Shown: positions 8,361-16,952 of the stretch, piece after piece
Numbering within the stretch: the first letter of the stretch is position 1
Layout: every line of letters begins with the position of its first letter
From: Hydrococcus sp. Prado102
GTDB taxonomy: Bacteria; Cyanobacteriota; Cyanobacteriia; Cyanobacteriales; Microcystaceae
Assembly: GCA_025454425.1 (NCBI GenBank)
Contig: JALOOL010000133.1
Span: forward strand, 1 to 36,225
Reading direction: 5' to 3'
Length of the DNA: 36,225 nucleotides
The notes under the pieces: generated by a model
Told to the model about the DNA's origin: nothing
What the model saw: only the letters and a program-made list of their open reading frames with translations
The model's database searches: none
Program-made: the position numbers and the translations under genes

Positions 8361-9170
8361 TGTCAATAACTCCCTTTGATGAAGTGAATTTTGAAAGCAA
8401 TAAAGCTTTTTTACTTTTTGTTGAATGATGACAAATGCAAATTTTGCGATTGTCTTAAGCGAATCTTATCTGTGGTTTTCGCTATCCACTAGCTATTACT
8501 ATTTTCTAGGTAATTGTGCTACATATTTCGGTAGATTGTTCGATTCCTAGTGGATTTTCAACCTTTAGCTTTCATTATTTTATCATTTCGTGGTAATCCA
8601 TTCGGTCAAGCTAGCCAGATTTTTCTGATGTATTTAAGCTCGAATTAACAGATTCACCCAACAATATGCGATCGATAAAACCCCAAAACAATATAGCATT
8701 ACTGACAAAAAAATAAGAACTAACCAAGTTATTTTGTTGGGAATATTAGCTTTAACACAATAGCAAATTTGACAGTTATCAATCGCCTGTTTATTTATCC
8801 ATCAAAAGATAGAAAATTTAAAATATAGGCGTTATCCAACAAATTTTTCAACTTTATCAGTTAATGTAATAAATTTTACGTTTTACTTCCGCATATACTA
8901 TAAAGCCAGAAATAGATACTCTTTGCAATGATTTTTTACAAAAATTAATACATTTTTCTTATTTGAGCTTTAGAATTAGCTAATCGATGCGTTTTTCTTA
9001 AAATTAGTTTACATTTTTCTTATTTTTAGCGATCGCAAAACGTCCTTCGGAAGACAAGGAAGACAAGGAAGACAAGGGGGAAAAATACATGAAAATTTAC
9101 CCTTTACCCAATCCCCAATCCCCATTCACCAATCCCCATTCACCAGTCGCCATTTACCAATCGCTAATCG
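8361..9170. other. Long gene-free AT-rich stretch ending in tandem repeats
   Basis: About 800 bases between two minus-strand genes. The first 680 bases are AT-rich with no plausible frame and hold the promoter of the Lys/Ala-rich gene. A 15-base string (ACATTTTTCTTATTT) occurs twice, near 8950 and 9011. From 9049 three copies of the 9-mer GGAAGACAA follow one another. Then come TTACCCTTTACCC and CCAATCCCCATTCA-type repeats up to 9160, close to the stop of the beta-lactamase gene. I cannot assign an RNA gene here. Confidence 0.5.
9049..9160. repeat. Short tandem repeats (9-mer GGAAGACAA x3; CAATCCCCATTCAC units)
   Basis: Three perfect 9-base units at 9049-9075 are followed by heptamer-like CCCTTTA units and three overlapping AATCCCCA / ATTCACC units. 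This is the kind of short tandemly repeated sequence that litters cyanobacterial intergenic DNA, and related strings recur near 28405-28460 inside the LD-carboxypeptidase gene. Confidence 0.7.
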
Positions 9171-10019
9171 CTAAAGTAATCCTAAATCTCTAAGACTGCG
9201 CCGCGTAATTTCAATTCGGGCAGGTGCATCCGACGGTTGAAGCAAATCGAGAGTAGTAGCAAAGAAATAGACATTCTTATTCTGCTCTAAATAGCCTATA
9301 AACCAACCCAATTGGGGTTTACTGTCAAACAACCATCCGGTTTTTCCTCGCAGCGTATATTCTGGAGTCTGTTCGAGGATCGCGATATCTTTTACTAAAT
9401 CCATTGTCCGTTGCGAAAAAGGCAGATCGTTTCGATATAATCGTTGTAAAAACTCGATCTGCGCTTTAGGCGTGATTTTTAACGGGCCCTGCAACCAAAA
9501 GCGATCGATATCTTGGTCAGTCCCAATTTGACGATTTCCATAGCCTACTTTATCGATATATTCTTGCATGCGATCGCGTCCGGCTCGACGTGCCAAGACT
9601 TGGTAAAACCAAACCGTCGAATTTTTAAAACCTTGACGCAAATTAGTATCGCGATTCCAAGCTTCTATCGATCGATGAATTCCATCCCAAGTCAATACCG
9701 TTACGTCATCTGGAATAACCCCTGTTTCTAGCGCCACCATTGCGTTGAAAATTTTGAACGTTGAAGCGGGAATCATTTCAGTAGCGTTTCGTTGGGGGTT
9801 GTGTTCGTAGGTTCGATCGTTGTTTGAGTCGTAAATTACAATCGATCCCGAAAGTCCTAAATCTTGAAAATGTCTTCCTAAATTGGGCGTTTGAGGTGCG
9901 GTTGAAGTTGGATTTTGTTGGGCAAGGACGCGCATTCCCAAGCTAATTACCAATAATAGAGTAAGAAATCCAATAACTGTAACAGCTAGAAAACGCGATC
10001 GCCATCTACGAAATAGCAT
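9171..10019 (-). CDS. Class D (OXA-type) beta-lactamase family serine hydrolase
   Basis: A 282-residue exported protein. Residues 1-33 form a signal peptide or anchor (RRWRSRF, a hydrophobic stretch, then VLA-QQ). All class D motifs are visible: PASTFK with the nucleophilic Ser86 and the Lys89 that is carboxylated in the family, STV at 134-136 (SxV), YGN at 160-162, the omega-loop Trp175, and KTG at 226-228. The family acylates and hydrolyses beta-lactams in the periplasm, and some relatives are sensor-type domains. This protein has no extra transducer domain, so an enzyme is more likely. GGAGAAAGA just upstream of the ATG is a good ribosome binding site. No regulator or mobile element is adjacent, so it looks like a resident chromosomal gene. 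Whether it confers resistance cannot be read from sequence. Confidence 0.92.
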   Translation of the reverse strand: MLFRRWRSRFLAVTVIGFLTLLLVISLGMRVLAQQNPTSTAPQTPNLGRHFQDLGLSGSIVIYDSNNDRTYEHNPQRNATEMIPASTFKIFNAMVALETGVIPDDVTVLTWDGIHRSIEAWNRDTNLRQGFKNSTVWFYQVLARRAGRDRMQEYIDKVGYGNRQIGTDQDIDRFWLQGPLKITPKAQIEFLQRLYRNDLPFSQRTMDLVKDIAILEQTPEYTLRGKTGWLFDSKPQLGWFIGYLEQNKNVYFFATTLDLLQPSDAPARIEITRRSLRDLGLL

Positions 10020-10112
10020 TCTTTCTCCTCACAAAATTGCTCGGAGGATACTACATCGTCGTATTACTGATTTCCAGACTCATCGCAATATTTAGTCTTA
10101 AAAATGACGCGT

Positions 10113-10514
10113 TCAGCCAGCACAAGACTTCAACAACCAGCCAATAATAACTCCCACTCCCCCATAGCGGACAATTTGCCAAAAGACTTCTCCGATTATT
10201 CCGCTTCGCAATCCTTCCCAGAATAACGCTTTAAGATGGAGATCGCTCAGTAAAGCACTTTCTAATGTGACTTCTAAGTCTTGTAGTTGTTCTTTAATTT
10301 GTTGTAATTCTTTTTCTAATTCGGGAGAGCGATTTTTTAGTGACGCTTGGTCAAGTTGTTGTTCGCGTTCCTGAAGTTCTGTTTGGTGCTGAGTATCCCT
10401 TTGAACTTGCGCGTAGCGCTGTTTGAGAGCAGCCAAAGATTGTTCGACTTCTCTTAAGGCTTGCTCGAATTCATCATCGCTGCTATTTAGCTGACTGTGG
10501 TCTTTTGAAGACAT
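10113..10514 (-). CDS. Coiled-coil protein with C-terminal membrane segment, unknown function
   Basis: A 133-residue protein. Residues ~15-85 are strongly heptad-like and charged (EFEQALREVEQSLAALKQRYAQ, then LEKELQQIKEQLQDLEVTLES), so a coiled coil. The C-terminus carries a hydrophobic segment (VRYGGVGVIIGWLL) ending in KSCAG, which fits a tail anchor. I start at the ATG at 10514; a TTG six codons upstream is less likely. It is transcribed divergently from the small gene at 10589, with about 75 bases between them. I recall similar short cyanobacterial proteins but no function. Confidence 0.65.
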   Translation of the reverse strand: MSSKDHSQLNSSDDEFEQALREVEQSLAALKQRYAQVQRDTQHQTELQEREQQLDQASLKNRSPELEKELQQIKEQLQDLEVTLESALLSDLHLKALFWEGLRSGIIGEVFWQIVRYGGVGVIIGWLLKSCAG

Positions 10515-10588
10515 TATCTCAAGATAACTCAATTACACTAGAAATAGAACCCTAAGTTCTCCAATTATCCCTTAATTGTGAAATTCTT

Positions 10589-10864
10589 ATGTCTCTTCCC
10601 ACTCAACGCTCGAATGCAGAAACTCTTCAGTCTCTCAGTACTTTAGAACTTGCGCAGGCCCTAGCAGAACGTCTGGCGATCGCACCTAACGATTGGCATC
10701 GTCTCAAAGCTAATCGTCAAGCACAAGCAGGACAGCAATTATCGGCTGCATTAGTCTTCTTGCTTAAAGAACAGCCTCAAGAAGCCCTAGTACATTTAAA
10801 TCAAGCATCTGGTTGGTTAGATCGCTCGATTTCCGCACCTCCGTGTCCTACTCACGGCAAATAA
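10589..10864 (+). CDS. Small conserved cyanobacterial protein (DUF6439-like)
   Basis: A 91-residue helical protein. The central LSTLELAQALAERLAIAPNDWHRLKANR and the C-terminal QASGWLDRSISAPPCPTHGK match, as I remember it, a small family restricted to cyanobacteria and listed as DUF6439. It has no membrane segment, signal peptide or catalytic motif. The function is unknown; the strict conservation of the WLDRSISAPPCP tail suggests a binding site. It stands alone on the plus strand, divergent from the coiled-coil gene and convergent with the anti-sigma-type gene. Confidence 0.7.
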   Translation: MSLPTQRSNAETLQSLSTLELAQALAERLAIAPNDWHRLKANRQAQAGQQLSAALVFLLKEQPQEALVHLNQASGWLDRSISAPPCPTHGK

Positions 10865-10997
10865 TAGACCTCTTACACGGATCGCAAAAGATCGCTTTTA
10901 GGGGAAAGGGTAAAGGGTAAGGGGAAAACTTTTATCCTCTTTTCCCTCATAAAAACAAGAAGTTTATTTGCCTTTATTGAAGCCCCTACGAGGCAAG

Positions 10998-11113
10998 GCA
11001 GAGGGCAGGAGGAATTTTTAGAGGAAGATTCAGACTCCCGCCAAAAAACTACTCTTTTAGTCTAAGACTATACTGGGGGACTCCAACCCTAATCCTTCCC
11101 TCCTGCCCTCTGC
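10998..11113. repeat. Imperfect long inverted repeat between convergent genes
   Basis: GCAGAGGGCAGGAGGAA at 10998-11014 and its complement with one extra C (TTCCCTCCTGCCCTCTGC, 11096-11113) bracket about 80 bases that contain a smaller AGTCTAAGACT palindrome. Transcribed from either side it would form a 17-pair stem, so it may act as a two-way terminator. It could equally be two inverted copies of a dispersed repeat. Confidence 0.5.
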
Positions 11114-11132
11114 ATAAAAGAGCGAAGCGAGG

Positions 11133-11648
11133 TTAACACAGAAGGGGTTTTAGCTTGCCTTTTCTGATTGACTTGCAAAGCTTGAGTTCAGTCCCTTCTC
11201 TATTCCATTGAACGAGGTCGAAAATTTGATGAAGAAGGCACAAACCACGACCGTTTTCATCAAAATCTGGAGGTAATAAGTGTGATGGGTGGCGATTTCC
11301 CATGCCTGACGGCAGGCTGTCGCCAAGGTCAGCGCTACGCCGATCGCAATTGCAATCATGAGAGCGGTCGCAATCAGGTACGAAACCGCGACCTTCATCG
11401 GAAATTATCCAAGAATATTCCTCTTTATCGACTGAAAATTGTACGACTATCGTTTTGCTAGGGTCTAATTTATTACCGTGCTTGGCTGCATTTACGAGGG
11501 CTTCTTGCAATCCGAGTCTAAGTTCGGGTTCCAACTGAGAGGGAACTTTTGCAAGTAATAGATCGAGGACTGGACAAAGATAGAGAGTAGAAGTGAAGCT
11601 CATCTTACTCCAACTTCCTCTAGTGGCAGGCAGTGAAATAGCAATCAC
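11133..11648 (-). CDS. Anti-sigma regulatory factor-type GHKL ATPase (HATPase_c_2), with repeat insertion
   Basis: A 171-residue single-domain ATPase of the RsbW / anti-sigma serine kinase type. The N-box is LGLQEALVNAAKHGNKL (residues 46-61), the G1 box is ISDEGRGF and the G2 box is ENGRGLCL, so the ATP site looks intact. Such proteins bind sigma factors or phosphorylate anti-sigma antagonists. Compared with cyanobacterial relatives as I remember them, the loop between G1 and G2 is enlarged by about 28 residues (96-123), encoded by HIP1-rich, repeat-like DNA. The insertion keeps the frame and falls in the flexible ATP-lid, so activity may survive. Start is a GTG with GAGG upstream. No anti-anti-sigma partner is adjacent. 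Confidence 0.85.
   Translation of the reverse strand: MIAISLPATRGSWSKMSFTSTLYLCPVLDLLLAKVPSQLEPELRLGLQEALVNAAKHGNKLDPSKTIVVQFSVDKEEYSWIISDEGRGFVPDCDRSHDCNCDRRSADLGDSLPSGMGNRHPSHLLPPDFDENGRGLCLLHQIFDLVQWNREGTELKLCKSIRKGKLKPLLC
11280..11363. repeat. Dispersed repeat inserted in frame within the anti-sigma-type gene
   Basis: The DNA encoding residues ~96-123 contains CCTGACGGCAGGCTGTCGCC, then CAGCGCTACGCCGATCGC and CATGAGAGCGGTCGCAAT. This mix of small palindromes and HIP1-like strings resembles the intergenic repeat elements of this genome and not the flanking codons. Boundaries are approximate. Confidence 0.5.
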
Positions 11649-12105
11649 GCTCTTTACCTCTAGTTTTAATAAAATACAGTGAATTGATTTAAATGTAGCA
11701 GCAACATAACTGCAAATTGACTGAGTTTTTGTTAGTAGGTTTTTGGATTGTTTCTTTGTCTTCGTGGATTCATCCCACCAAAACGTAAAAAGTTATACAG
11801 TATTCATCCCCTTTAAATTCATAACCTCTCTTTCGGTCAGAAAAGTTATTAGTTTATTCATTATTTTTCGATCCTTTGTCTTTTAAAGCTAAATGACTTT
11901 AAACCGGGGAAGTTTGTTTCAAGAATTACTTAACTATATTGCTTTTCTGTTCGCCTTTTCATTGTTTTTCTATAATTATTAAACTCTTTAATTTTTTTAA
12001 GGCTTTTGTCTGAAAAGCTTGCTCTAGCGAATCTAGTGCATATTTCTCCTCATATAGAATGTAAAGTTGAAGAGATTATTATTATTAAGCTTTAACTATT
12101 TACTA
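11649..12105. other. Gene-free AT-rich stretch
   Basis: About 460 bases between the start of the anti-sigma-type gene and the end of rlmD, both on the minus strand. It is strongly AT-rich, with no credible frame, no tRNA-like fold that I can find, and none of the tandem heptamers seen elsewhere. It should contain the promoter of the anti-sigma-type gene. Confidence 0.4.
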
Positions 12106-13473
12106 TCATATCATATTTGTCGATTCTTGTCTAAGAAAAGCCGCACATTCGACATGAGCCGTTTGGGGAAAGAAGTCTGCGGGTTGGGAAAAAATTAATT
12201 GATAGTTTCCATGCTGGCACAGAAGTTTGAGATCTCGTGCTAGAGTAGCTGGCTGACAACTGATGTAGATTAAATGGGGCGGTCTAATTTGCACTAAAGT
12301 ATCGATAACAGAGCGATCGCAACCTTGGCGGGGAGGATCGACAAGGGCGATATCGGGTTTGAGGGACAGTTGAGGTAACACCTTTTCTACTTCTCCTGCC
12401 AAGAAACTAACATTCTCGATTTCGTTGATCTGTGCATTCAGTTGTGCTTGCTGTATGGATGCTTGTTGTACTTCGATTCCGATAGCTTGTCGAACTCGTT
12501 TTGCTAGCGGTAGCGTAAACGTTCCAATACCGCAGTAAGCATCAATTAAGATTTCATTACCTTGCAAGTCGAGTTTTTCAATAATTGTATTCAGTAAAGC
12601 TTCTGCAACCTCTGTATTGACCTGAAAAAACGTTTCAGGACGCAACTGCAACTGAAGTCCGGCAAAATTTTCTTGTAAATAGTCTTTCCCTGCAATTGTT
12701 TGCGTTTCGCTGCCGAAGATAACGTTAGTAGGTTTAGGATTATGATTGAGGGCAACCCCGACTAACTGGGGATATCTCTGCAACCAGATTTGTGCTTGTT
12801 CGTGAATGCCTTTGAGATGGCGATCGCAACTAACCAAAGTCAACAGTATTTCTCCCGTCCGCCGTCCGATGCGTAGAGACAGATGGCGAAGTTGTCCTCG
12901 CTGTTGCTTTTCGTTGTAAATCGTCCATCCCCGTTGTTCGATATCTTGTTTGATTTCTGCAAGTAAAGGATTGAGACGGCGATCTTGTACCGGACATTGA
13001 TTGAGGTTAACAATTTGATGGCTGTTGCGTCGATAATAGCCAGTTTGAACTTTTCGAGTAGCAGAAACGTCTAATGGATAAGTAGCTTTGTTACGATAGC
13101 CCAGAGAAGATGTATTGCTTAAAATGGGAGCGACATTAGGTTGAGAAAAGCCGCCGATACGTTCTAATGCCCGAACCACGCGATCGCGTTTAACCGTGCG
13201 TTGGTAATCATCATCAATATGCTGCCACTGACATCCGCCACACTTATCGGCGACGATACAACTAGGACGAATGCGATATTGGGAAGGTTGAATCAGTTGG
13301 TGAAGTTTGCCAAGGATGTATTGACGTTTAATACGAACTAATCGAACTAAAGCGCGGTCGCCCGTCACTGTATCTGGGACGAAAACAACGCGATCGTCAA
13401 TTCGTCCTACCCCATCGCCATCGCTATTGAGGTCAGTAATTTCGATTTCAATTAGATCGCCTTGGTTGGTCAT
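12106..13473 (-). CDS. rlmD: 23S rRNA (uracil-5-)-methyltransferase RlmD
   Basis: A 455-residue SAM-dependent m5U methyltransferase of the TrmA/RlmD (RumA) family, expected to methylate a uridine of 23S rRNA. An N-terminal TRAM domain (EIEITDLNSDGDGVGRIDDRVVFV) precedes the iron-sulfur cysteines in CIVADKCGGCQWQH, with a further Cys in NQCPVQ. The Rossmann core shows LIDAYCGIGTFTLPLA, and LVDPPRQGCD and YISCQPATLARDL provide the catalytic Cys region. I use the ATG at 13473; a TTG six codons upstream lies in tandem-repeat DNA. The family also includes 23S/tRNA variants in cyanobacteria, so the exact target base is inferred. It is preceded by a heptamer repeat and probably transcribed alone. 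Confidence 0.88.
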   Translation of the reverse strand: MTNQGDLIEIEITDLNSDGDGVGRIDDRVVFVPDTVTGDRALVRLVRIKRQYILGKLHQLIQPSQYRIRPSCIVADKCGGCQWQHIDDDYQRTVKRDRVVRALERIGGFSQPNVAPILSNTSSLGYRNKATYPLDVSATRKVQTGYYRRNSHQIVNLNQCPVQDRRLNPLLAEIKQDIEQRGWTIYNEKQQRGQLRHLSLRIGRRTGEILLTLVSCDRHLKGIHEQAQIWLQRYPQLVGVALNHNPKPTNVIFGSETQTIAGKDYLQENFAGLQLQLRPETFFQVNTEVAEALLNTIIEKLDLQGNEILIDAYCGIGTFTLPLAKRVRQAIGIEVQQASIQQAQLNAQINEIENVSFLAGEVEKVLPQLSLKPDIALVDPPRQGCDRSVIDTLVQIRPPHLIYISCQPATLARDLKLLCQHGNYQLIFSQPADFFPQTAHVECAAFLRQESTNMI

Positions 13474-13483
13474 TGGGGAAAGG

Positions 13484-13631
13484 GAGTTCAAAGTTCAAAG
13501 TTCAAAGTTCAAAAAAATTGCCAAACATTGAGGACAAGGAAGAAAAGCGCGAATATTTACTTTCAACTTTCAACTTCCGACTTACGTCCAAGGGACGGGC
13601 TACGCCAACGACTTTCGACTTTCGACTTTTA
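13484..13631. repeat. Tandem heptamer repeats with a nested short element
   Basis: GTTCAAA is repeated four times at ~13486-13513. A second heptamer block (CTTTCAA / CTTTCGA / CTTCCGA) runs from ~13560 to 13631, interrupted at about 13584-13610 by a short element beginning ACGTCCAAGGGACGGGC and ending TACGCCAACG. The same element in the same heptamer context occurs at about 28521-28547. This matches the short tandemly repeated repetitive sequences and nested small dispersed repeats described for Nostoc-type genomes. The block overlaps the last codons of the GGDEF-EAL gene. Confidence 0.8.
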
Positions 13632-16600
13632 ATAAATCTTCTGCTTCTTCTTTACTCAAGGGTTTTGAGAAATAGTAGCCTTGTCCTTTTTCGCAATTGA
13701 GTTTTTTAAGTTGTTCGAGTTGTGCTTCGGTTTCTACGCCTTCTGCTATGACATTCATTCCTAAGATATGGGCGAGGATAACGATCGCGCGAATAATTTC
13801 GCTGCTTTCATCGTTGGGCTTTATTTGCGTAATAAAAGAGCGATCTATCTTAATGGTACTGACTGGGAAGCGGTGTAAATAACTCAAAGAAGAATAGCCA
13901 GTCCCAAAATCATCCAGACACAACTCAATACTGCGCTCTCTTAATTCTAGAAATAAATTGGTAGCAACATCCACATTTTCGATGAGCGAACTTTCAGTAA
14001 TTTCTAGTTTTAGACTACTAGCATCCAAACCCGTTTCGGCTAGAATTTCGTCAATCTGTTCGACGAGATCGATTCCTATAAGTTGTTTGCCTGAAATATT
14101 AATATGAATTTTCCAAGGAATTTGAGGTGAAAACTTCTCGTGCCAAGCTTTCATTTGCCTACAAGCTTCTTTGAGTATCCACTGTCCGATAAGAACAATT
14201 AAGCCTGTTTCTTCAGCAATCGGAATGAATTCGGCAGGAGAAACCAATCCTTTTTTGGGATGCTGCCAGCGGATTAAAGCTTCAAATTCAGTAATTGTAC
14301 CTGTTTCTAGCAACGCGATCGGTTGATAAAATACTTGAAACTCTTGCTTGGCGATCGCTTGTCGCAGATCGGTTTCTAACTGCAAGCGAGATAAAGCAAG
14401 ATAGTACATTTTGGGGTCAAATACGGCATAACAGCCTTTTCCCTGTGCTTTTGCCCGATACATGGCGGTATCGGCATCTCGCAAGATTTCTTCGGATCGC
14501 TGATAATCGTTTCTACTCAAAGCAATACCGATGCTAGTGTTGGTGAAAACTTGTTGACCGTTGAGATTAAAAGGCAGCGTTAAATTTTGAAGAATTCTTT
14601 GAGCAACTAAAATAGCTTCTTTAATATCTTTGATATCTTCGAGTAAGATAGTAAATTCGTCACCGCCCAATCTAGCTAGGGTATCGCTAGGACGCAAACA
14701 TTCGCTCAAACGGCTGGCAAAAGATTGTAGAAGGCGATCGCCCGTCAAATGACCCAAACTCTCGTTGATTAGCTTAAAGCCATCGAGATCGAGGAATAGG
14801 ACGGCAAAGAGGTTATCGGGATAGCGTTTAGTTCGCGTTAAGGCGTGTTCTAAGCGATCGGTAAATAGAGCGCGATTGGGTAAATCGGTGAGAGAATCAT
14901 AAAAGGCACTGCGTTCGAGTTTCTCTTCAGCTTGCTTGCGTTCGGTGATATCGGTATCGATGCCATCAACTCGTACTGCACTCCCCAAATCGTCGTAAAC
15001 CAACCGACTGCGATTGTATAGCCAGCGAACCTCCCCATCAGGTTGCACGATTCGATATTCCATCTCCATGCTGCCAGTTTCTAGCAACAATTTGTGTTGT
15101 TGCCTGACCATCCTTTTATCTTGAGGATGTACGATTTTAAACCAGAGGAAGCGATCGCGATAAAACTCAGACGCGGGACGACCGAATACTTTTTGAGCGG
15201 ATAAATTCATATAAAGTGTTTGCAGGGTCTTGGCGGAAGCCGACCAAACTACATCTTGAATGGAACTGAGAATTCCTTCAAGTCGTTTCTCGCTTTCTGT
15301 AAGTGCTTGTTCGATCTGATGGCGATCGGTTATATCAGTAATCATGCCTAAAGCGCCAGCATAATTACCTTGAATATCGAAAAATGGGTTGGTCGATACA
15401 ATTGCCCATAGATCGGTTCCATCTTGGCGACGAAACTTAAAATCATGATTTTCCCCAATTCCTTGACGGCGACGTTCTACATACGCTTGAGCATTTGCTA
15501 TCCCTTCAGAATCCATAAAATCAAAAAGAGATCTGTTCATCATCTCTTCTGTGGTGTAGCCCAGCATTCTCGACATCTGCGGATTAACAAAGCTAGTGTT
15601 ATTATTGCGATCGAGTACCCAGATTCCTTCGGTTGATGTTTCTACAATACGACGATATTTTTCCTCGCTTTCTTGTAAGGCTTGTTCTGCTTGGTAGCGT
15701 TCTGTAATATCTCTGATGGAAACCAGATAGGCATTTTCTTTTTCCCAAATAATTTCTTCGACCCGCATTTCAGCCGTAATTAAATCTCCAGTCGGCTGCT
15801 GGATGCAGATTTCAGTAGATTCTCCTACAACGCATGGCAACCCAAACGAGTTCCCGATAAGTTCTGTCTCAGGAAGTTTAAAAAGAGATTGGGCAGCAGA
15901 ATTGACAAAAAGCACGTTCCCATACGTATCGACAATAATTAGTCCGTCGGAAATGGTGCGAATAATTTGCTGCAAGCGCTTTTCGCTTTCTTGTAAAGCG
16001 ATTTCTGGGTGTTTGCGATCGCTAATGTCGCGCACTAAGATTAGTACTTCTTCCTCGCCAAGCGGAGCAATCCTAACTTCTTCGTAAGATACGTTATTAT
16101 ATTTTTCTAGTTGATGCTCGTAAATTTGTAATTCTCCCGTTGCAAGTGCTTGGGCGATCGCTTGCAATTGCTGTTGCAGCAATTGAGGCGGTAAAACCTC
16201 AGCTAAGTGTTTCTCGATAGGAAGAAAAGTCCCTGCACCGTTAGAGTTTGGGGGAATAAAATCCAAACACAAACCATCTCGTTGCACTCGTAACATCAAA
16301 TCGGGAATCGCTCCTATGATGGCGCGATTGCTAGCTACAATCTTTTGTAAGGCTTCTTGTGCTTGTTTTCGCTGGGTAATATCGATAATCGCTGCTATAA
16401 AATAGTCGGGGTTGCCTGCGCGATCGCACATTACTGAGATGTTGGTTTGACACCAAACGAGCGAACCGTCTTTGCGAATGTATTGCGCTTCTTGTGAGAA
16501 ACTAGAAATTGCATTGTCTAGAAACGATCGCCCCATATCGGGATCGATAACATCCATCGCTCGTAACTGAGTCAGTTGTTGAGTTGTATAGCCCAACATC

Positions 16601-16815
16601 TGGCAAAATAATTGATTAACCTCGATAAATCTGCCATCTTTAGCTATTTTAGCCATTCCTACTGCCGTTTGCTCGAACATAAGTTTTGAGCTTTTGAGAA
16701 GATTATTTAATCGTTGTTTAGCGATCGCATATCCCGTTAAAAAGCTAGTTAATACTAATAAAAGCGCGGCTATACTCAAATAACCTATCTCGCTCAAGGC
16801 AATCTGACTCAACAT
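13600..16815 (-). CDS. Membrane-anchored multi-PAS GGDEF-EAL c-di-GMP enzyme
   Basis: A 1071-residue protein. One N-terminal membrane helix (IGYLSIAALLLVLTSFLTGYAIA) is followed by five PAS/PAC modules (roughly residues 40-640; ITQRKQAQEAL, ISDRKHPEIAL, ITERYQAEQAL, ITDRHQIEQAL and ITERKQAEEKL mark their ends). A GGDEF domain (intact GGDEF at 717-721, with RPSD in the inhibitory-site position) and an EAL domain (EALIRW from residue 845; later KIDRSFI, DDFGTGYSS and EGVETEAQ) follow. Both catalytic signatures are intact, so it could make or degrade c-di-GMP, or switch with PAS input. The last residues (KVESRKSLA) are encoded by heptamer repeats, and the stop lies inside a small mobile element; the EAL fold is complete before that. 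It is divergent from the gene at 16953. Confidence 0.92.
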   Translation of the reverse strand: MLSQIALSEIGYLSIAALLLVLTSFLTGYAIAKQRLNNLLKSSKLMFEQTAVGMAKIAKDGRFIEVNQLFCQMLGYTTQQLTQLRAMDVIDPDMGRSFLDNAISSFSQEAQYIRKDGSLVWCQTNISVMCDRAGNPDYFIAAIIDITQRKQAQEALQKIVASNRAIIGAIPDLMLRVQRDGLCLDFIPPNSNGAGTFLPIEKHLAEVLPPQLLQQQLQAIAQALATGELQIYEHQLEKYNNVSYEEVRIAPLGEEEVLILVRDISDRKHPEIALQESEKRLQQIIRTISDGLIIVDTYGNVLFVNSAAQSLFKLPETELIGNSFGLPCVVGESTEICIQQPTGDLITAEMRVEEIIWEKENAYLVSIRDITERYQAEQALQESEEKYRRIVETSTEGIWVLDRNNNTSFVNPQMSRMLGYTTEEMMNRSLFDFMDSEGIANAQAYVERRRQGIGENHDFKFRRQDGTDLWAIVSTNPFFDIQGNYAGALGMITDITDRHQIEQALTESEKRLEGILSSIQDVVWSASAKTLQTLYMNLSAQKVFGRPASEFYRDRFLWFKIVHPQDKRMVRQQHKLLLETGSMEMEYRIVQPDGEVRWLYNRSRLVYDDLGSAVRVDGIDTDITERKQAEEKLERSAFYDSLTDLPNRALFTDRLEHALTRTKRYPDNLFAVLFLDLDGFKLINESLGHLTGDRLLQSFASRLSECLRPSDTLARLGGDEFTILLEDIKDIKEAILVAQRILQNLTLPFNLNGQQVFTNTSIGIALSRNDYQRSEEILRDADTAMYRAKAQGKGCYAVFDPKMYYLALSRLQLETDLRQAIAKQEFQVFYQPIALLETGTITEFEALIRWQHPKKGLVSPAEFIPIAEETGLIVLIGQWILKEACRQMKAWHEKFSPQIPWKIHINISGKQLIGIDLVEQIDEILAETGLDASSLKLEITESSLIENVDVATNLFLELRERSIELCLDDFGTGYSSLSYLHRFPVSTIKIDRSFITQIKPNDESSEIIRAIVILAHILGMNVIAEGVETEAQLEQLKKLNCEKGQGYYFSKPLSKEEAEDLLKVESRKSLA

Positions 16816-16952
16816 ATCTATTTGTCAAACCCTTTAGAAGGGTCGGGACGACTTTCGGAATTTAGAAAACTAATATTCCAAGCGATAGTTTTATAATTCC
16901 CTGAAATTATACTTAATTAATATTTATATCTTCAAAATTTAATATCTTAACC

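Noticed and set aside
11150-11398. An 82-codon minus-strand frame overlapping the anti-sigma-type gene
   Set aside because: It overlaps a clear GHKL ATPase in another frame. Its hydrophobic stretch comes from the inserted repeat DNA read out of frame.
11649-12105. Possible tRNA or small RNA gene in an AT-rich gap
   Set aside because: I could not find a cloverleaf, a T-loop motif or a stable hairpin with a T tract.
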